NCBI RefSeq assembly: GCF_038595005.1
Contig: NZ_CP151997.1
Coordinates: 1,922,001-1,986,000, forward strand
Origin: Chryseomicrobium sp. FSL W7-1435
GTDB taxonomy: Bacteria > Bacillota > Bacilli > Bacillales_A > Planococcaceae
Reading direction: 5' to 3'
Length of the DNA stretch: 64,000 nt
The notes below the pieces were generated by a model. That model did not search any database. It saw only the letters and a program-made list of their open reading frames with translations, and was not told the DNA's origin. Positions within the stretch are counted from its first letter, which is position 1. Every line of letters begins with the position of its first letter. Positions 8,522 through 20,186 of this stretch are shown piece by piece. A program made the translations under genes and the position numbers.

Positions 8522-10968
8522 TTACGTACGATTTCTTGCATGATGTAGGCTTCGATAATGTCGCCTTCCTTAACTTCATTAAATCCTTTAATTGTAATAC
8601 CACACTCATAGCCACGAGCAACTTCTTTAGCGTCGTCTTTGAAACGCTTCAATGTATCAAGCTCTCCTTCGAAGATGACAATGCCATCACGGATAACACG
8701 TACACCAGAATCTCGTGAAATCTTACCTTCTGTTACGTAAGAACCGGCAATAGTACCGACTTTTGAAACTTTGAAGGTTTCGCGAATTTCTGCTTGACCG
8801 ATAATTTTTTCTTCAAATTCAGGATCAAGAAGGCCTTTCATAGCCGACTCGATTTCTTCGATTACTTTGTAAATGATGCGGTGTAGACGAATATCTACGC
8901 CTTCTTGTTCAGCTGCACGTTTTGCGTTGACATCAGGGCGAACGTTAAATCCGATAACGATAGCGTTTGAAGCTGCTGCAAGTGAAATGTCTGATTCCGT
9001 AATAGCGCCAGCGCCCGTATGGATGATACGTACATTTACGCCTTCTACTTCAATTTTCATTAAAGCTGCTGCCATTGCTTCAACTGTACCTTGAACATCA
9101 GCTTTGACAATCAGGTTCAGTTCTTTCATTTCGCCTTGTTTCATTTGATCAAACAAGTTATCAAGAGTCACGCGCGTCTTTTCAGTACGTTGTTCTTGAA
9201 TGGCAGTAGATGCTCGAGACTCCCCAACTTGACGGGCAGTTTTTTCGTCTTCAAATACTACGAAGCGATCTCCTGCTAAAGGAACTTCATTTAAACCTGT
9301 AATTTCAACTGGAGTTGAAGGACCGGCTTCTTTTAGACGACGACCAGTTTCATTGACCATTGCACGAACGCGACCATAGGCATGTCCAACTACAATTGGG
9401 TCACCTACGCGAAGTGTTCCATCTTGAACTAATAAAGTTGCAACAGAACCTCGACCTTTATCAAGCTGCGCTTCAATAACAGTACCGATTGCTTTACGCT
9501 TTGCGTTAGCAGTCAATTCTGCCACTTCAGAAATCAGTAAGACCATTTCTAGTAATGTATCGATGCCGTCACCTTTTAGTGCTGAAATCGGTACAAAGAT
9601 TGTATCGCCACCCCAAGCCTCAGGTACTAGGCCATGCTCTGTTAATTCTTGCATGACGCGGTCTGGGTTTGCAGAAGGCTTATCCATTTTGTTAACAGCC
9701 ACGATAATTGGCACTTCTGCCGCTTTTGCGTGGTTAATCGCTTCAACTGTTTGAGGCATAACACCATCATCAGCTGCAACTACTAGAATCGTTAGATCCG
9801 TTACTTTTGCTCCACGTGCACGCATTGTCGTGAACGCAGCGTGACCAGGTGTATCAAGGAAAGTAATTTTCTTGCCGTTTTCATCTGTTACTTGGTAAGC
9901 ACCGATATGCTGCGTGATACCGCCTGCTTCACCAGAAGTAACTTTTGAATTACGAATCGAATCAAGTAACGTTGTTTTACCATGATCGACGTGACCCATA
10001 ATAGTAACAACAGGTGGACGTTCTTTTAGATCTGCTTCATTTTCTTCTTCGCTGTCAAAATGAACTTCAAGGTCAGTAATATCGACTTTGATTTCTTCTT
10101 CCACTTCAACACCGTAATCTGCACAAATTAGCTCAATCGTATCTTTATCTAACTCTTGGTTGATGTTAGCCATTATACCTAACATGAATAATTTTTTGAT
10201 TAATTCAGCAGGCTCTCTGCCTAATTTTTTTGATAGTTCTTGTACAGATAGTGATTCTGTAAACGTGATTCTTGCTGGCAATTCACGTTCTTTACGTGGA
10301 ACTGGTGGTTGTACAGGTGTTGAATTTTTCTTACGACGGTGTGGTCGGTTACCACCTGGACGTCCTTGGAATCCACCACGGTTACCACCTTGACGATTTC
10401 CTCCACCTGCTGATGGGCGATTTTGTCCTTGTGGTCCACGATTTTGAGGTGTAGATGCACCTTGTGCTTGACCTTGTCCTTGTGGACGAGCTTGACCTTG
10501 TCCTTGTGGACGAGCTTGGCCTTGTCCTTGAGGACGAGCTTGACCTTGTCCTTGTGGACGAGCTTGACCTTGTCCTTGAGGACGAGCTTGACCTTGTCCT
10601 TGAGGACGAGCTTGACCTTGTCCTTGAGGACGAGCTTGACCTTGTCCTTGAGGACGAGCTTGACCTTGTCCTTGTGGACGAGCTTGGCCTTGTCCTTGTG
10701 GACGAGCTTGGCCTTGTCCTTGTGGACGAGCTTGGCCTTGTCCTTGTGGACGAGCTTGGCCTTGTCCTTGTGGACGACTTTGTTGGTTAGTAGCTGCAGG
10801 CTTTGCAGAACCTCCCGTAAATTTAGAATCAAGCTGTTTTACAGTATCTGATTCGATTGTAGACATATGATTTGTCACTTTAACATTTAATTTTTCAAGC
10901 TCGGTAATGACATCTTTGCTTGATTTATTTACTTTTTTGGCGTATTCATGAACTCTGATTTTCGTCAT
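8518..10968 (-). CDS. infB: Translation initiation factor IF-2 with expanded Gln/Gly/Pro repeat
   Basis: GTPase delivering fMet-tRNA to the 30S subunit, 816 residues. Order: N-terminal IF2 domain ([20 protein letters not shown]), a low-complexity linker at about 64-167 made of 13 RPQGQGQA units, a basic Gly/Arg/Asn-rich segment, a second IF2-N domain ([20 protein letters not shown]), the G domain ([30 protein letters not shown]) and C-terminal beta-barrels with the fMet-tRNA-binding domain. The core is fully conserved. The repeat is unusual in its near-identity at DNA level. Start follows a GGGGGTGAGCG region after ylxQ. Confidence 0.97.
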   Translation of the reverse strand: MTKIRVHEYAKKVNKSSKDVITELEKLNVKVTNHMSTIESDTVKQLDSKFTGGSAKPAATNQQSRPQGQGQARPQGQGQARPQGQGQARPQGQGQARPQGQGQARPQGQGQARPQGQGQARPQGQGQARPQGQGQARPQGQGQARPQGQGQARPQGQGQARPQGQGQAQGASTPQNRGPQGQNRPSAGGGNRQGGNRGGFQGRPGGNRPHRRKKNSTPVQPPVPRKERELPARITFTESLSVQELSKKLGREPAELIKKLFMLGIMANINQELDKDTIELICADYGVEVEEEIKVDITDLEVHFDSEEENEADLKERPPVVTIMGHVDHGKTTLLDSIRNSKVTSGEAGGITQHIGAYQVTDENGKKITFLDTPGHAAFTTMRARGAKVTDLTILVVAADDGVMPQTVEAINHAKAAEVPIIVAVNKMDKPSANPDRVMQELTEHGLVPEAWGGDTIFVPISALKGDGIDTLLEMVLLISEVAELTANAKRKAIGTVIEAQLDKGRGSVATLLVQDGTLRVGDPIVVGHAYGRVRAMVNETGRRLKEAGPSTPVEITGLNEVPLAGDRFVVFEDEKTARQVGESRASTAIQEQRTEKTRVTLDNLFDQMKQGEMKELNLIVKADVQGTVEAMAAALMKIEVEGVNVRIIHTGAGAITESDISLAAASNAIVIGFNVRPDVNAKRAAEQEGVDIRLHRIIYKVIEEIESAMKGLLDPEFEEKIIGQAEIRETFKVSKVGTIAGSYVTEGKISRDSGVRVIRDGIVIFEGELDTLKRFKDDAKEVARGYECGITIKGFNEVKEGDIIEAYIMQEIVRK
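10465..10776 (-). repeat. Thirteen 24-bp tandem repeats inside infB
   Basis: Thirteen consecutive 24-bp units (312 bp), each encoding RPQGQGQA. Units differ only at two third-codon positions (CCA or CCT for proline; GGC or GGT for glycine). The four or five units nearest the infB start share one variant, and the CCT/GGT variant is clustered in the middle, pointing to recent block duplication. Because units contain no stops, other frames stay open here and produce spurious long ORFs. Confidence 0.97.
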
Positions 10969-10972
10969 TCGC

Positions 10973-11293
10973 TCACCCCCGGTTATATTCGTTGATTAGT
11001 GATGCCAATTTTTTCGCAAAACCATTATCCATAATTGCTAGTACAACACGGGCTTCTTTCCCGGTTGCGTGTCCCAAATCATATCGATTTCCGAAGACAT
11101 CCAAATCAACGTTGTATGATGCACACTTATCTGTTACCTTTTTGGCTGTATTAGCTGATGCATCGTTGGCTAATAGTACAAGTTTTGCTTGTTGCCTTCT
11201 TACTTCTCGAATAACTAGTTCTTCTCCAGTGACGATTTTTCTAGCACGTGTTGCTAATCCAATGAGATTTAGAATTTGTTGTTCTAGCGTCAT
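10973..11293 (-). CDS. rplGA: YlxQ, L7Ae/L30e-type RNA-binding protein
   Basis: A 106-residue L7Ae-family protein: [37 protein letters not shown], then a weakly conserved end. L7Ae homologues bind kink-turns, so an RNA-related role is likely, though the cellular target is unclear. It overlaps ylxR by four bases upstream and lies five bases from infB downstream. Confidence 0.92.
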   Translation of the reverse strand: MTLEQQILNLIGLATRARKIVTGEELVIREVRRQQAKLVLLANDASANTAKKVTDKCASYNVDLDVFGNRYDLGHATGKEARVVLAIMDNGFAKKLASLINEYNRG

Positions 11294-11568
11294 TTCAATT
11301 TCTCCCGTTCAATTAAAACGATAAGGTCCTCATAGATGGTTGGAGGAATTGTCACTTCTAATTGATTGCCTAAGGAGTTTTTCTTTTTAGCTGCTTCAAC
11401 TGCCTCAATAGATTTTGATAAATAAGCACCTCGACCAGATTTCTTCCCTGTAGGGTCTACAGAAACGTCTCCTTCTTTTGATCGCACAACACGAATCATT
11501 TCTTTTTTCGGAAACATTTCATTAGTTGCCACACATTTGCGCATGGGGATCTTTTTTTGGATTGCCAT
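11290..11568 (-). CDS. rnpM: YlxR (DUF448) RNA-binding protein, RNase P modulator family
   Basis: A 92-residue protein with RKCVATNEMFPKKEMIRVVR and DPTGKKSGRGAYLSKS, the hallmark of the YlxR/DUF448 family. A B. subtilis member has been linked to RNase P modulation; that function is carried over by homology only. It lies between nusA and ylxQ as usual. Confidence 0.92.
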   Translation of the reverse strand: MAIQKKIPMRKCVATNEMFPKKEMIRVVRSKEGDVSVDPTGKKSGRGAYLSKSIEAVEAAKKKNSLGNQLEVTIPPTIYEDLIVLIEREKLK

Positions 11569-11587
11569 ATGCAGACACCTTCTTCAC

Positions 11588-12724
11588 TTATTCTTTATAA
11601 AAATCGAAGTCTTCTTGCGTTTCAAGTTCTTCGAAATCTTCTTCGTTTGATTGCTCAAATGCACGAGGGTAAATACCCAATTCACGTGCATCGGTTTCAC
11701 TCTTGATATCTATTTTCCAACCTGTCAATTTAGCTGCTAAACGAGCATTTTGTCCACGTTTTCCGATTGCAAGTGATAATTGGAAGTCAGGAACTACAAC
11801 AGTAGTAGACTTATCATCATCGCTCACTTGAACATCCAGAACTTGTGAAGGGCTAAGTGCGTTTGCTACAAATTGTACTGGGTCTTCTGACCATTCTACG
11901 ATATCGATTTTCTCGCCGCCAAGTTCATTGACGATTGTCTGAACACGAGCTCCTTTTGCTCCTACGCATGAACCGACTGGATCCACATCGTCATTATGAG
12001 CAACTACCGAGATTTTCGAACGATCGCCCGCTTCACGAGCAATCGATTTAATTTCTACGATACCATCATAAATTTCAGGAACTTCCATTTCAAAAAGTCT
12101 ACGCAGTAGTCCAGGATGCGTTCTTGATACAAAAACTTGTGGTCCACGCGTTGTGCGCTCAACTTTCGTAATAAATACTTTTATACGATCGTGAGGACGA
12201 TACGTTTCACTTGGAATTTGTTCATTCGACGGAAGGACAGCTTCGACTTTCCCAAGACCCACATAAATATTACGAGCATCTAGGCGTTCAACGATACCAT
12301 TTACGATATCTTCTTCACGGTCTACATATTCTTCATAGATCAAGCCGCGCTCTGCTTCACGTACACGTTGTGTGACGACTTGCTTTGCAGTTTGAGCTGC
12401 GATGCGTCCAAAGTTACGAGGAGTAACTTCTTCTTCAATAACATCCCCTACTTGATAATGAGGATTAATCAGGTGTGCGTCTTCAAGTGAAACTTGTAGG
12501 CGCTCATCCTCTACTTCTTCTACAACATCTTTACGAGAATAGACAATCATCGATCCTGAATCCAGGTTGATGTCTACACGCACATTTTGTGCTTGGTTGA
12601 AATTACGTTTATAAGCTGTAACGAGTGCTGCTTCAATCGCTTCAATCAATACATCTCGTTTAATACCTTTTTGTTGTTCCAGAGCCGTTAAGGCATCTAA
12701 TAATTCACTGCTCACAGCAATCAC
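11588..12724 (-). CDS. nusA: Transcription termination/antitermination factor NusA
   Basis: A 378-residue elongation factor binding RNA polymerase and nascent RNA. It has the N-terminal polymerase-binding domain, an S1 domain ([19 protein letters not shown]), and two KH domains ([39 protein letters not shown]). It ends with an acidic tail and lacks the C-terminal repeats of proteobacterial NusA, as normal for Firmicutes. It is in the rimP-nusA-infB operon. Confidence 0.97.
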   Translation of the reverse strand: MIAVSSELLDALTALEQQKGIKRDVLIEAIEAALVTAYKRNFNQAQNVRVDINLDSGSMIVYSRKDVVEEVEDERLQVSLEDAHLINPHYQVGDVIEEEVTPRNFGRIAAQTAKQVVTQRVREAERGLIYEEYVDREEDIVNGIVERLDARNIYVGLGKVEAVLPSNEQIPSETYRPHDRIKVFITKVERTTRGPQVFVSRTHPGLLRRLFEMEVPEIYDGIVEIKSIAREAGDRSKISVVAHNDDVDPVGSCVGAKGARVQTIVNELGGEKIDIVEWSEDPVQFVANALSPSQVLDVQVSDDDKSTTVVVPDFQLSLAIGKRGQNARLAAKLTGWKIDIKSETDARELGIYPRAFEQSNEEDFEELETQEDFDFYKE

Positions 12725-12744
12725 TCCTTATTTACCTAGTATGC

Positions 12745-13218
12745 TTAAAAATCAATTGCTAGACGCGCAAGCGCGATCTTATCATGGGGGATTGTCACTT
12801 TACGAAGACGAGTTTTATCACGATATTCAATGATAGCTCCTTCTTCTTTTGAGTAACTCAACAAGTTTCCTTCAAATTCTTTTCGGTTATCAATAGGCTC
12901 ATACGTTTTAAAGAAAACATATTCCCCAACCGCTTGAACAAAATCGGCTTCTTTTTTCAAAGGACGTTCTGCACCCGGTGATGATACTTCTAAAAAGTAA
13001 TTTTCTTTGATAGGATCTTTTTCATCTAAAAGTTCGCTAACACGGTGACTGACAAGAGCACATTGCTCAATGTCAATGCCTCCACCTGGGACATCTACAT
13101 AGATACGTAGAAACCAGTCACGACCTTCTTTAACGTACTCTACATCAACTAATTCAAGGTTTAATTCGGCAATGATCGGAGCAATCATTTGCTCGATATT
13201 CGTTACGATTTCCTGCAT
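12745..13218 (-). CDS. rimP: Ribosome maturation factor RimP
   Basis: A 157-residue 30S assembly factor. LELVDVEYVKEGRDWFLRIY, GGGIDIEQCALVSHRVSELL and YFLEVSSPGAERPLK are diagnostic. The ATG at 13218 is preceded by AAGGAGG, while an in-frame ATG 50 codons upstream would run through the polC terminator, so the short form is preferred. First gene of the nusA-infB operon. Confidence 0.96.
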   Translation of the reverse strand: MQEIVTNIEQMIAPIIAELNLELVDVEYVKEGRDWFLRIYVDVPGGGIDIEQCALVSHRVSELLDEKDPIKENYFLEVSSPGAERPLKKEADFVQAVGEYVFFKTYEPIDNRKEFEGNLLSYSKEEGAIIEYRDKTRLRKVTIPHDKIALARLAIDF

Positions 13219-13244
13219 AAAATCCTCCTTACTTTTGTCTTTAA

Positions 13245-13277
13245 ACAACAGAAAAGAGCGGGAAATCCCACTCTTTG
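13245..13277 (-). terminator. Intrinsic terminator after polC
   Basis: Minus-strand stem AAAGAGTGGG and CCCGCTCTTT around a short AT loop, followed by TTCTGTTGTTT. One G-T pair in the stem. Confidence 0.65.
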
Positions 13278-13342
13278 CGCAAAAGTTATCTACCATTCGT
13301 ATGCCAATCATACCATATCTGTCTGCTGTAAGCAAATTGTAG

Positions 13343-16300
13343 CTAAAATAAAGACAATTGGTTTGCATCCGGCATTCCTTCTAAACAACCAAGTGAATCT
13401 AAGTAATCAACAATCGTGCGGGAAACCTTCCCACGTTGTTGTAAATCCTCTTTTGATAAGAACTCTCCTGTTTCACGAGCACGCACTATTTGAAGTGCTA
13501 CATTCGTTCCTAATCCAGGGACAGAATTGAAAGGTGGAATTAACGTATCTCCCTCAATAACAAATTCCATTGCCTGAGATTTATATAAATCGACTTTTTG
13601 CATGCGAATTCCACGCTCTGACATTTCGAGTGCTATTTCAAGGACTGTCAGCAAACTCTTTTCTTTTGGACTAGCTTCTAATCCTTTAGCATTGATTTCT
13701 TGCAATCTTGCACGAATTGTTTGAGAACCGTTGACCATTGCTTGGAGGTCAAAATCGGAAGCTCTCACCGTAAAGTATGCTGCATAATAAAGAATCGGGA
13801 AATGAACTTTAAAATAAGCAATTCGAACAGCCATCAAAACATATGCCGAAGCATGTGCTTTCGGGAACATATATTTTATTTTTTTACAGGAGGCAATGTA
13901 CCAAGCTGGAACATTGTTCTTCTTCATTTCCTCTTCAAATTCTGGCGACAGTCCTTTTCCTTTTCGGACGGACTCCATGATTTTAAATGCTAGCGAAGGT
14001 TCTAGACCTTGATAGATCAAGTAAACCATAATATCATCACGACAACCGATTACATCACTTAACTGACAAGTGCCTGCTTGAATTAACTCTTGCGCATTTC
14101 CAAGCCATACGTCCGTTCCATGCGACAAGCCAGAGATCTGCACGAGTTCAGAGAATGTAGAAGGTTTTGTTTCCTCTAACATTTGGCGAACAAATCGAGT
14201 ACCAAATTCCGGAATCCCAAGTGTGCCTGTTTTACAGTCAATCTGCTCTTTTGTGACTCCTAGTGACTCCGTGCCACTAAAGATTTTCATAACTTCTGGG
14301 TCGTCAGTCGGTATAGTCTTGGGATCAATCCCAGATAAATCTTGTAACATCCGGATAACCGTTGGATCATCGTGACCAAGAATATCTAATTTCAATAAAT
14401 TATCATGGATAGAATGGAAATCAAAGTGCGTCGTTTTCCAACTCGAATCTTGAGCATCTGCAGGGAATTGAATTGGAGAGAAATCATAAATATCCATATA
14501 ATCTGGCACGACTATGATACCGCCTGGGTGTTGTCCAGTGGAGCGTTTTACTCCTGTACACCCCTTAACTAAGCGATCCACTTCTGCACCACGCATCAGT
14601 AAATTATGGTCCGATGCATACCCCTTCACGTAGCCATAGGCTGTCTTTTCCGCGACTGTACCAATTGTACCCGCACGGAATACATTGTCTTCTCCGAACA
14701 ATTCTTTTGTGTAGTTATGGGCGATCGGTTGATATTCGCCACTAAAGTTCAAGTCAATATCTGGCACTTTATCGCCTTTAAAACCTAAGAAAGTTTCAAA
14801 AGGAATGTCTTGCCCGTCTTTTCGATAGAGAATTTTGCAATCAGGGCATTCTTTGTCCTCTAAATCATAGCCAGAACCCACTGAGCCGTCCTGGAAAAAC
14901 TCTGATTTCTTACACTCAGGACAAACGTAGTGAGGCGGTAAAGGATTAACTTCGGTAATATCCGTAAGCGTAGCTACTAATGAAGAACCAACAGAGCCAC
15001 GAGATCCTACAAGATAGCCGTCATCTAAAGACTTCTTAACAAGTTTGTGCGAGATTAGGTAGATTACACCAAATCCATGACCAATGATGGACGTTAATTC
15101 TTTTTCAATACGAGCAGAAACGATTTCAGGAAGCTCGTCTCCATAAAGTTCTTTTGCTCTTGAATACGTCAGTTCTTTAATTTCATCATCCGCACCTTCA
15201 ATCTTAGGTGCAAATAAATCATCTTTGATTGGTTTTACGTCGCCTATGCGATCAGCAATGGCTTGGCTATTTTCCACAACTAGTTGATGCGCCACTTCAG
15301 GTCCTAGAAAATCAAACGCTTTTAACATCTCATCTGTCGTGCGGAAGTGCACTTTTGGCAATTCATGTCGGTTTAGTGGATTGGCACCACCCATACCACT
15401 GACCAAAATTTTACGATACACCGCGTCATTTTCAGTCAAGTAGTGAACATTTCCGGTAGCTACAACTGGTTTGTTGACACGCTTTCCTACTTTAACTAGT
15501 TTACGAATGATGTCTTCCAAGTTCCACTCATCGCGAACGAGTTCAAGCTCAATCAAATGTTGGTAGACCTCTTTAGGATGAACCTCTAGATAGTCATAAA
15601 ATTTAGCAATTTGCTCGACTTGTTCAAGTGGTTTTTGCATTAATGCTTCAAATACTTCCCCTTTGTCACAGCCAGACCCAATCAATAACCCTTTACGGTA
15701 TTTTTGCAAGGTCGAGCGTGTGATTCGAGGTACTCGGTAAAAAGTTTGAATGTGGGAGATAGAAACCAAGTGGAACAGGTTTTTTAACCCTTCATCATTG
15801 ACTGCAAGAATTGTGCAGTGTGATGGCCGTCCACGTTTATAGGCATCCCCTTCGCCTACATAATCATTTAATTGATTATGATTCGTAATTCCTTTTTGTT
15901 CCGCTTCTTTTAAGAGGTGCAAAAGCAAATAGCCCGTGGCCTCACAGTCATAAATTGCACGGTGAGCTTGCGTAAGTTCTATGTTGAATTTTTTAGCTAA
16001 TGAGCCTAAGCGGTGATTCTTCATCTCGGGGTGTAAAAAGCGAGCAAGCTCGAGCGTATCAATTACCGGATGATCAAACGTCTCGATTCCACTTTGACGA
16101 TATGCCTCATATAGGAAACCCATATCAAATGAAGCATTATGGGCGACGACGATCCCTGTCCCTATGAATGAATGAAATTCTTTAACTACTTGACTAAGTT
16201 CTGGTGCATCTCGAACCATGTCATCTGTAATCCCTGTAAGCTCAATCGTAGTAGCTGAAAGTGTTTGATGAGGGTTTACAAATCGCTCGAATTTATCAAT

Positions 16301-17659
16301 GATGGCACCATCACGAATTTTGACAGCCGCAAGTTCGATAATTTTATCGTAAGTTGCAGATAATCCCGTCGTTTCTACATCAAAGACAACGAAGTCCGCA
16401 TCACTTAGAGATTGATCGATTTCGTCATAAACAATTGGTACACCATCGTGAACAAGACTTGCTTCAAGTCCATAAATAATTTTAATGCCATTTTCTTTTC
16501 CAGCTGCATAAGCGTCTGGAAATGCTTGTACATTCCCATGATCGGTAATCGCAATTGCCTTATGGCCCCATTTTGCGGCTTGTTTTACGAATTCACCCAC
16601 TGGAGTTACGGCGTCCATCGCACTCATTGGCGAATGCAGATGAAGTTCTACCCGTTTTTTCCCTTCAGGTGCCAAGTCTTGCTTGACCTCTGGGCGAATC
16701 TCCATCATATCTTGCGCCATCATGATCAGGTCGCGAACGAACGTATCATTTTGAACTGAGCCACGTGTACGAATCCACATACCTTTTTTCAAACGTTCCA
16801 TCATTTGTACGTCTTCTTTATCACGTGAGAACATTTTAACTAAAATGGAATCGGTGTAGTCTGTGATTTTTGCTGTCAATAAAGAGCGTCCACTGCGTAG
16901 CTCTTTAATTTCTACATCGAAAACAAATCCTTCAATCGTAATGCGGCGCTCTTCATCTTGAATGCGACGAATTTCTGCCACGACTTCATCCTGTTTGATC
17001 TGTACACCAAGTTGGAAAGGACCAGATTGCGAAGCGTTGCTATCAGTAGCTGAGTGCTCACGATTCATTTGATCTTCAAGTGCTTTGCGACTCAACGCTT
17101 CTTCTTCAGCTTGCTTTTGTTCGTGGAATTGTCTTTGTAGTTCAGCAAGTTGTTCCGGATTGTCATCCAGTACACAATCAAATCGCACAGAGTGAATACC
17201 AAGTTTTTGATAGGCTATGGCTAATGTAGGAAAATACTTAGTTTGCAGGGTTCTTAACTCAAGTTCTTGGGCACACTTTACTCGAACAAGCTGTCCCTCT
17301 ACTTGAGGAACCTGTGAAGCTAAGAGTTCTTTTAAAGGTGGACTCATTTCATAAAAAGAGTCTACAACATCTAACCAATAGGCTGGAATCACCTCAGATA
17401 AATCGTAAGGACCTGTCAATTTTATTTCTAAATCAATAATGGCTATGCCCTTAAACCGCTCCGTTAATCGGTTTTTAAATTCCGAAAAAATAGGTCCTGG
17501 GAGTGCCACACTACCAGTTAATTGAAAACACCAAAGCCGATCTTTTTTATGTACTGTGAGTTTTTCAAGCTCATAGCTCTCAAAGGCTTGTAAATAGACG
17601 TCCTCTTCAAGCTCAAGTTGTTGAAGCAACAAGAGCATCTTCATTTTGTTAGTTTGCAT
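13343..17659 (-). CDS. polC: DNA polymerase III alpha subunit, PolC type
   Basis: Replicative polymerase of low-GC Gram-positives, 1438 residues. Order: N-terminal domain, OB fold, PHP domain ([18 protein letters not shown] and [18 protein letters not shown]), an inserted DEDD 3'-5' exonuclease ([37 protein letters not shown]), a zinc motif ([17 protein letters not shown]), and the catalytic palm ([14 protein letters not shown]) with a C-terminal helix-hairpin-helix. The exonuclease within PHP distinguishes PolC from DnaE. Start supported by AAGGGGGG seven bases upstream. In B. subtilis proS lies between rseP and polC; here only a terminator does. Confidence 0.98.
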   Translation of the reverse strand: MQTNKMKMLLLLQQLELEEDVYLQAFESYELEKLTVHKKDRLWCFQLTGSVALPGPIFSEFKNRLTERFKGIAIIDLEIKLTGPYDLSEVIPAYWLDVVDSFYEMSPPLKELLASQVPQVEGQLVRVKCAQELELRTLQTKYFPTLAIAYQKLGIHSVRFDCVLDDNPEQLAELQRQFHEQKQAEEEALSRKALEDQMNREHSATDSNASQSGPFQLGVQIKQDEVVAEIRRIQDEERRITIEGFVFDVEIKELRSGRSLLTAKITDYTDSILVKMFSRDKEDVQMMERLKKGMWIRTRGSVQNDTFVRDLIMMAQDMMEIRPEVKQDLAPEGKKRVELHLHSPMSAMDAVTPVGEFVKQAAKWGHKAIAITDHGNVQAFPDAYAAGKENGIKIIYGLEASLVHDGVPIVYDEIDQSLSDADFVVFDVETTGLSATYDKIIELAAVKIRDGAIIDKFERFVNPHQTLSATTIELTGITDDMVRDAPELSQVVKEFHSFIGTGIVVAHNASFDMGFLYEAYRQSGIETFDHPVIDTLELARFLHPEMKNHRLGSLAKKFNIELTQAHRAIYDCEATGYLLLHLLKEAEQKGITNHNQLNDYVGEGDAYKRGRPSHCTILAVNDEGLKNLFHLVSISHIQTFYRVPRITRSTLQKYRKGLLIGSGCDKGEVFEALMQKPLEQVEQIAKFYDYLEVHPKEVYQHLIELELVRDEWNLEDIIRKLVKVGKRVNKPVVATGNVHYLTENDAVYRKILVSGMGGANPLNRHELPKVHFRTTDEMLKAFDFLGPEVAHQLVVENSQAIADRIGDVKPIKDDLFAPKIEGADDEIKELTYSRAKELYGDELPEIVSARIEKELTSIIGHGFGVIYLISHKLVKKSLDDGYLVGSRGSVGSSLVATLTDITEVNPLPPHYVCPECKKSEFFQDGSVGSGYDLEDKECPDCKILYRKDGQDIPFETFLGFKGDKVPDIDLNFSGEYQPIAHNYTKELFGEDNVFRAGTIGTVAEKTAYGYVKGYASDHNLLMRGAEVDRLVKGCTGVKRSTGQHPGGIIVVPDYMDIYDFSPIQFPADAQDSSWKTTHFDFHSIHDNLLKLDILGHDDPTVIRMLQDLSGIDPKTIPTDDPEVMKIFSGTESLGVTKEQIDCKTGTLGIPEFGTRFVRQMLEETKPSTFSELVQISGLSHGTDVWLGNAQELIQAGTCQLSDVIGCRDDIMVYLIYQGLEPSLAFKIMESVRKGKGLSPEFEEEMKKNNVPAWYIASCKKIKYMFPKAHASAYVLMAVRIAYFKVHFPILYYAAYFTVRASDFDLQAMVNGSQTIRARLQEINAKGLEASPKEKSLLTVLEIALEMSERGIRMQKVDLYKSQAMEFVIEGDTLIPPFNSVPGLGTNVALQIVRARETGEFLSKEDLQQRGKVSRTIVDYLDSLGCLEGMPDANQLSLF

Positions 17660-17678
17660 GAAAATCCCCCCTTACCGT

Positions 17679-17714
17679 AAAAATAAAGGAAAGTTCAGCA
17701 TGTGAACTTTCCTT
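17679..17714 (-). terminator. Intrinsic terminator after rseP
   Basis: Perfect 12-bp stem AAGGAAAGTTCA / TGAACTTTCCTT with a five-base loop, followed on the minus strand by TATTTTTACGG. The polC ribosome site comes immediately after, so polC depends on read-through or an unseen promoter within the hairpin region. Confidence 0.85.
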
Positions 17715-17723
17715 CAGTCATCA

Positions 17724-18977
17724 TTAAAAGAAAAATCGTTGTATATCGTTCCATGTCACGACAATCATCAATACCATGAGTAGCATGATGCCTACGAAAT
17801 GCACCATTCCTTCTCGCTGCTTGTCTACTGGGCGACCTCGCAAGGCTTCAAAACCGAAGAATAATAATCGTCCACCGTCAAGTGCTGGTAGAGGTAATAG
17901 ATTCATGATTCCTAAATTGATGCTCAGAACAGCTGTCCAGTTCATCAAGTTGAAGATACCAAATTTAGCAACTTCTTCAGTTGCTTTATAGATACCTACA
18001 GGTCCCGATAAATCATCAATGCTAAACTGACCGGTGATCAAATTTCCTAATAACTGGAATATCAACACGGTCCATTCATAAGTTTGCGTAGCTCCATAGA
18101 CGACAGATCCCACGATTGATTTTTCAAGTGGGCTTTGAACACCAATTTGTCCTATCGTTTGTTCACCATTTTCAACGGCTTCAGGAGTAATTTCTAATGC
18201 CAGAGCCTCTCCATCACGAGTAACATCAAATGTTAATGGCGTTTCAGGATTTTCTTGAATCACAAGCGCTAGATCTCTCCAACTGTCCACTTGTTGGCCT
18301 TCAATAGCTGTTACTTCATCACCTTGCATCAAACCTGCTTCAGCAGCGGGAGAATTATCCACGATAGCACTAATTAAAGGCTCGTCTGTTGGAATGCCTC
18401 GGAATATAGCCAGCACAGTAAAAACTAGGAATGCCAAGATGAAATTGAATAAAGGACCTGCAACGATAGCTAGTGAACGTTGTCCCACTGTTTTGGAGTG
18501 GAATTGACGGTCATAAGGAGCTATTAGCGACAAACGACCTGATTCATTTACTTTAGCATCTCGTGAAATTGGATAACGAACGAGGTTTTCTGATTCGTCA
18601 TAGCCCTCTATAAACATTTCTTTCATTAAGTCAGCGCGCTCAATTTCAATGTAGTGCATATCAGGCAAATAATTTTTTTGATTCATTACAAGCATGTCGA
18701 CTTCATTTTTATCATTCAGTCGAACTCCTACACGATAGCCTGCTTGTAGTTCTACAGCGTCTAAATCTTCTCCAGCCATTCGCACATAACCACCGATTGG
18801 CAGCATACGAATTGTATAGATTGTTTCACCTTTTGTATAGCCAAGCAGTTTAGGTCCCATTCCTATAGCAAATTCTCGGACCATAATCCCTGCTCGCTTA
18901 GCAAAAATAAAATGTCCTAGTTCATGAAAAAATACAATAGAACCAAATATAAGTATAAACGCAATTGCAGTCTCCAA
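17724..18977 (-). CDS. rseP: Site-2 zinc protease RseP/RasP
   Basis: Intramembrane metalloprotease cleaving anti-sigma factors and signal-peptide remnants, 417 residues. The first membrane helix contains HELGH (residues 18-22); a PDZ domain lies in the middle (AGLMQGDEVTAIEGQQVDSW), and the second catalytic motif NLLPLPALDGGRLLFF is near the C-terminus, with three or four membrane segments in all. The start is TTG at 18977 (family N-terminus), with GGTGGGG upstream; no ATG fits. It sits downstream of dxr, as in B. subtilis. Confidence 0.96.
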   Translation of the reverse strand: METAIAFILIFGSIVFFHELGHFIFAKRAGIMVREFAIGMGPKLLGYTKGETIYTIRMLPIGGYVRMAGEDLDAVELQAGYRVGVRLNDKNEVDMLVMNQKNYLPDMHYIEIERADLMKEMFIEGYDESENLVRYPISRDAKVNESGRLSLIAPYDRQFHSKTVGQRSLAIVAGPLFNFILAFLVFTVLAIFRGIPTDEPLISAIVDNSPAAEAGLMQGDEVTAIEGQQVDSWRDLALVIQENPETPLTFDVTRDGEALALEITPEAVENGEQTIGQIGVQSPLEKSIVGSVVYGATQTYEWTVLIFQLLGNLITGQFSIDDLSGPVGIYKATEEVAKFGIFNLMNWTAVLSINLGIMNLLPLPALDGGRLLFFGFEALRGRPVDKQREGMVHFVGIMLLMVLMIVVTWNDIQRFFF

Positions 18978-19007
18978 GTTACCCCACCTTCATTTTTAAC
19001 AATACGA

Positions 19008-20153
19008 TTAGTTTACCATTTTTTCAACGAATCTTCTTGTTTCAGCATCTACGGAGAGGATTGTTTCAAGCGTAGGTTTGCTTAGCACGGAGTGTTGATC
19101 CAGTGCTTTCTCGATAGCCAAATCAATATCTAAAAATGAGATTTTTTCTTGAAGGAATAGTCCAACGGCCGCTTCATTAGCAGCATTTAAAACCGTTGTA
19201 GCCGTCCCTCCTGCTTTCCCAGCCTCAATCGCTAAATGCAGTGCTTTGTATCTTGTCAAATCCATTTCTTGAAAATGTAATTTGCCAATTTCAACTAGAT
19301 TTAGAATTTTTGCTTGAGGTAATGGCAATCGATCCGGATACGTAAGAGCATATTGGATGGGAACACGCATATCAGGTGTACCCAGTTGTGCCATGACGCT
19401 AGTATCTACGAACTCTATCATCGAGTGAATGATACTTTCACGGTGTAAAACTACCTCAATGTCTTCATAAGGCATATTAAATAGTACGTGAGCTTCGATG
19501 ACCTCTAACCCTTTGTTCATCATTGTGGCAGAGTCGATCGTAATTTTACTTCCCATTGACCAATTCGGATGATTTAAAGCATCCTGAACTGTAACTCCTT
19601 GCAATTCATCACGTGTTTTATCACGGAAACTGCCACCTGATGCAGTAATAATTAGCTTCTTTATTTGCTTTGGATTTTCTCCATTTAAAGCTTGAAAGAG
19701 AGCAGAGTGTTCACTATCTACAGGTAAAATAGTGACCTTGTGTTTAGCGGCTGCCTCCATAACCAGATGACCTGCTGTTACTAACGTCTCTTTGTTGGCG
19801 ATAGCAATGGTTAGTCCTTTTTCGATAGCCTTCAATGTTGGTTGAAGGCCCACACTCCCTAACACTGCATTGACGAGTAACTCTGCACCAGATTCTGAAG
19901 CGACGGCCATTAAGCCTTCATCTCCCCAAACTACAGTTGTGCCGGGAAGAGTTGCTTGCAATTCTTTTACATCCTTTTCATTTGCAACAGATACCATTGG
20001 TACATCAAATTCCTGCGCAATTTTTTTAGCTTGTTCAACTTGTTGACCAACTGAAAATGCCATTAATTTAAATTGTTCTGGGTGTGTACGCAATACATCG
20101 AGCGTTTGTTGTCCGATGGATCCCGTTGCTCCTAATAAGCTAATCTTTTTCAT
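19008..20153 (-). CDS. dxr: 1-deoxy-D-xylulose-5-phosphate reductoisomerase
   Basis: Second enzyme of the non-mevalonate isoprenoid pathway, about 381 residues. The NADPH-binding [16 protein letters not shown] is at the N-terminus; [47 protein letters not shown] (split motif with the metal and substrate ligands) and [11 protein letters not shown] follow. ATG 20153 has GAGGAG upstream. It lies between cdsA and rseP. Confidence 0.97.
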   Translation of the reverse strand: MKKISLLGATGSIGQQTLDVLRTHPEQFKLMAFSVGQQVEQAKKIAQEFDVPMVSVANEKDVKELQATLPGTTVVWGDEGLMAVASESGAELLVNAVLGSVGLQPTLKAIEKGLTIAIANKETLVTAGHLVMEAAAKHKVTILPVDSEHSALFQALNGENPKQIKKLIITASGGSFRDKTRDELQGVTVQDALNHPNWSMGSKITIDSATMMNKGLEVIEAHVLFNMPYEDIEVVLHRESIIHSMIEFVDTSVMAQLGTPDMRVPIQYALTYPDRLPLPQAKILNLVEIGKLHFQEMDLTRYKALHLAIEAGKAGGTATTVLNAANEAAVGLFLQEKISFLDIDLAIEKALDQHSVLSKPTLETILSVDAETRRFVEKMVN

Positions 20154-20186
20154 CTGAGAACTCCTCACTAAGCTATGTGCAACTCT

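Noticed and set aside
10221-10851. Long ORFs on both strands overlapping infB
   Set aside because: They are stop-free shadows of the 24-bp repeats; the IF-2 frame alone has conserved domains on both sides.
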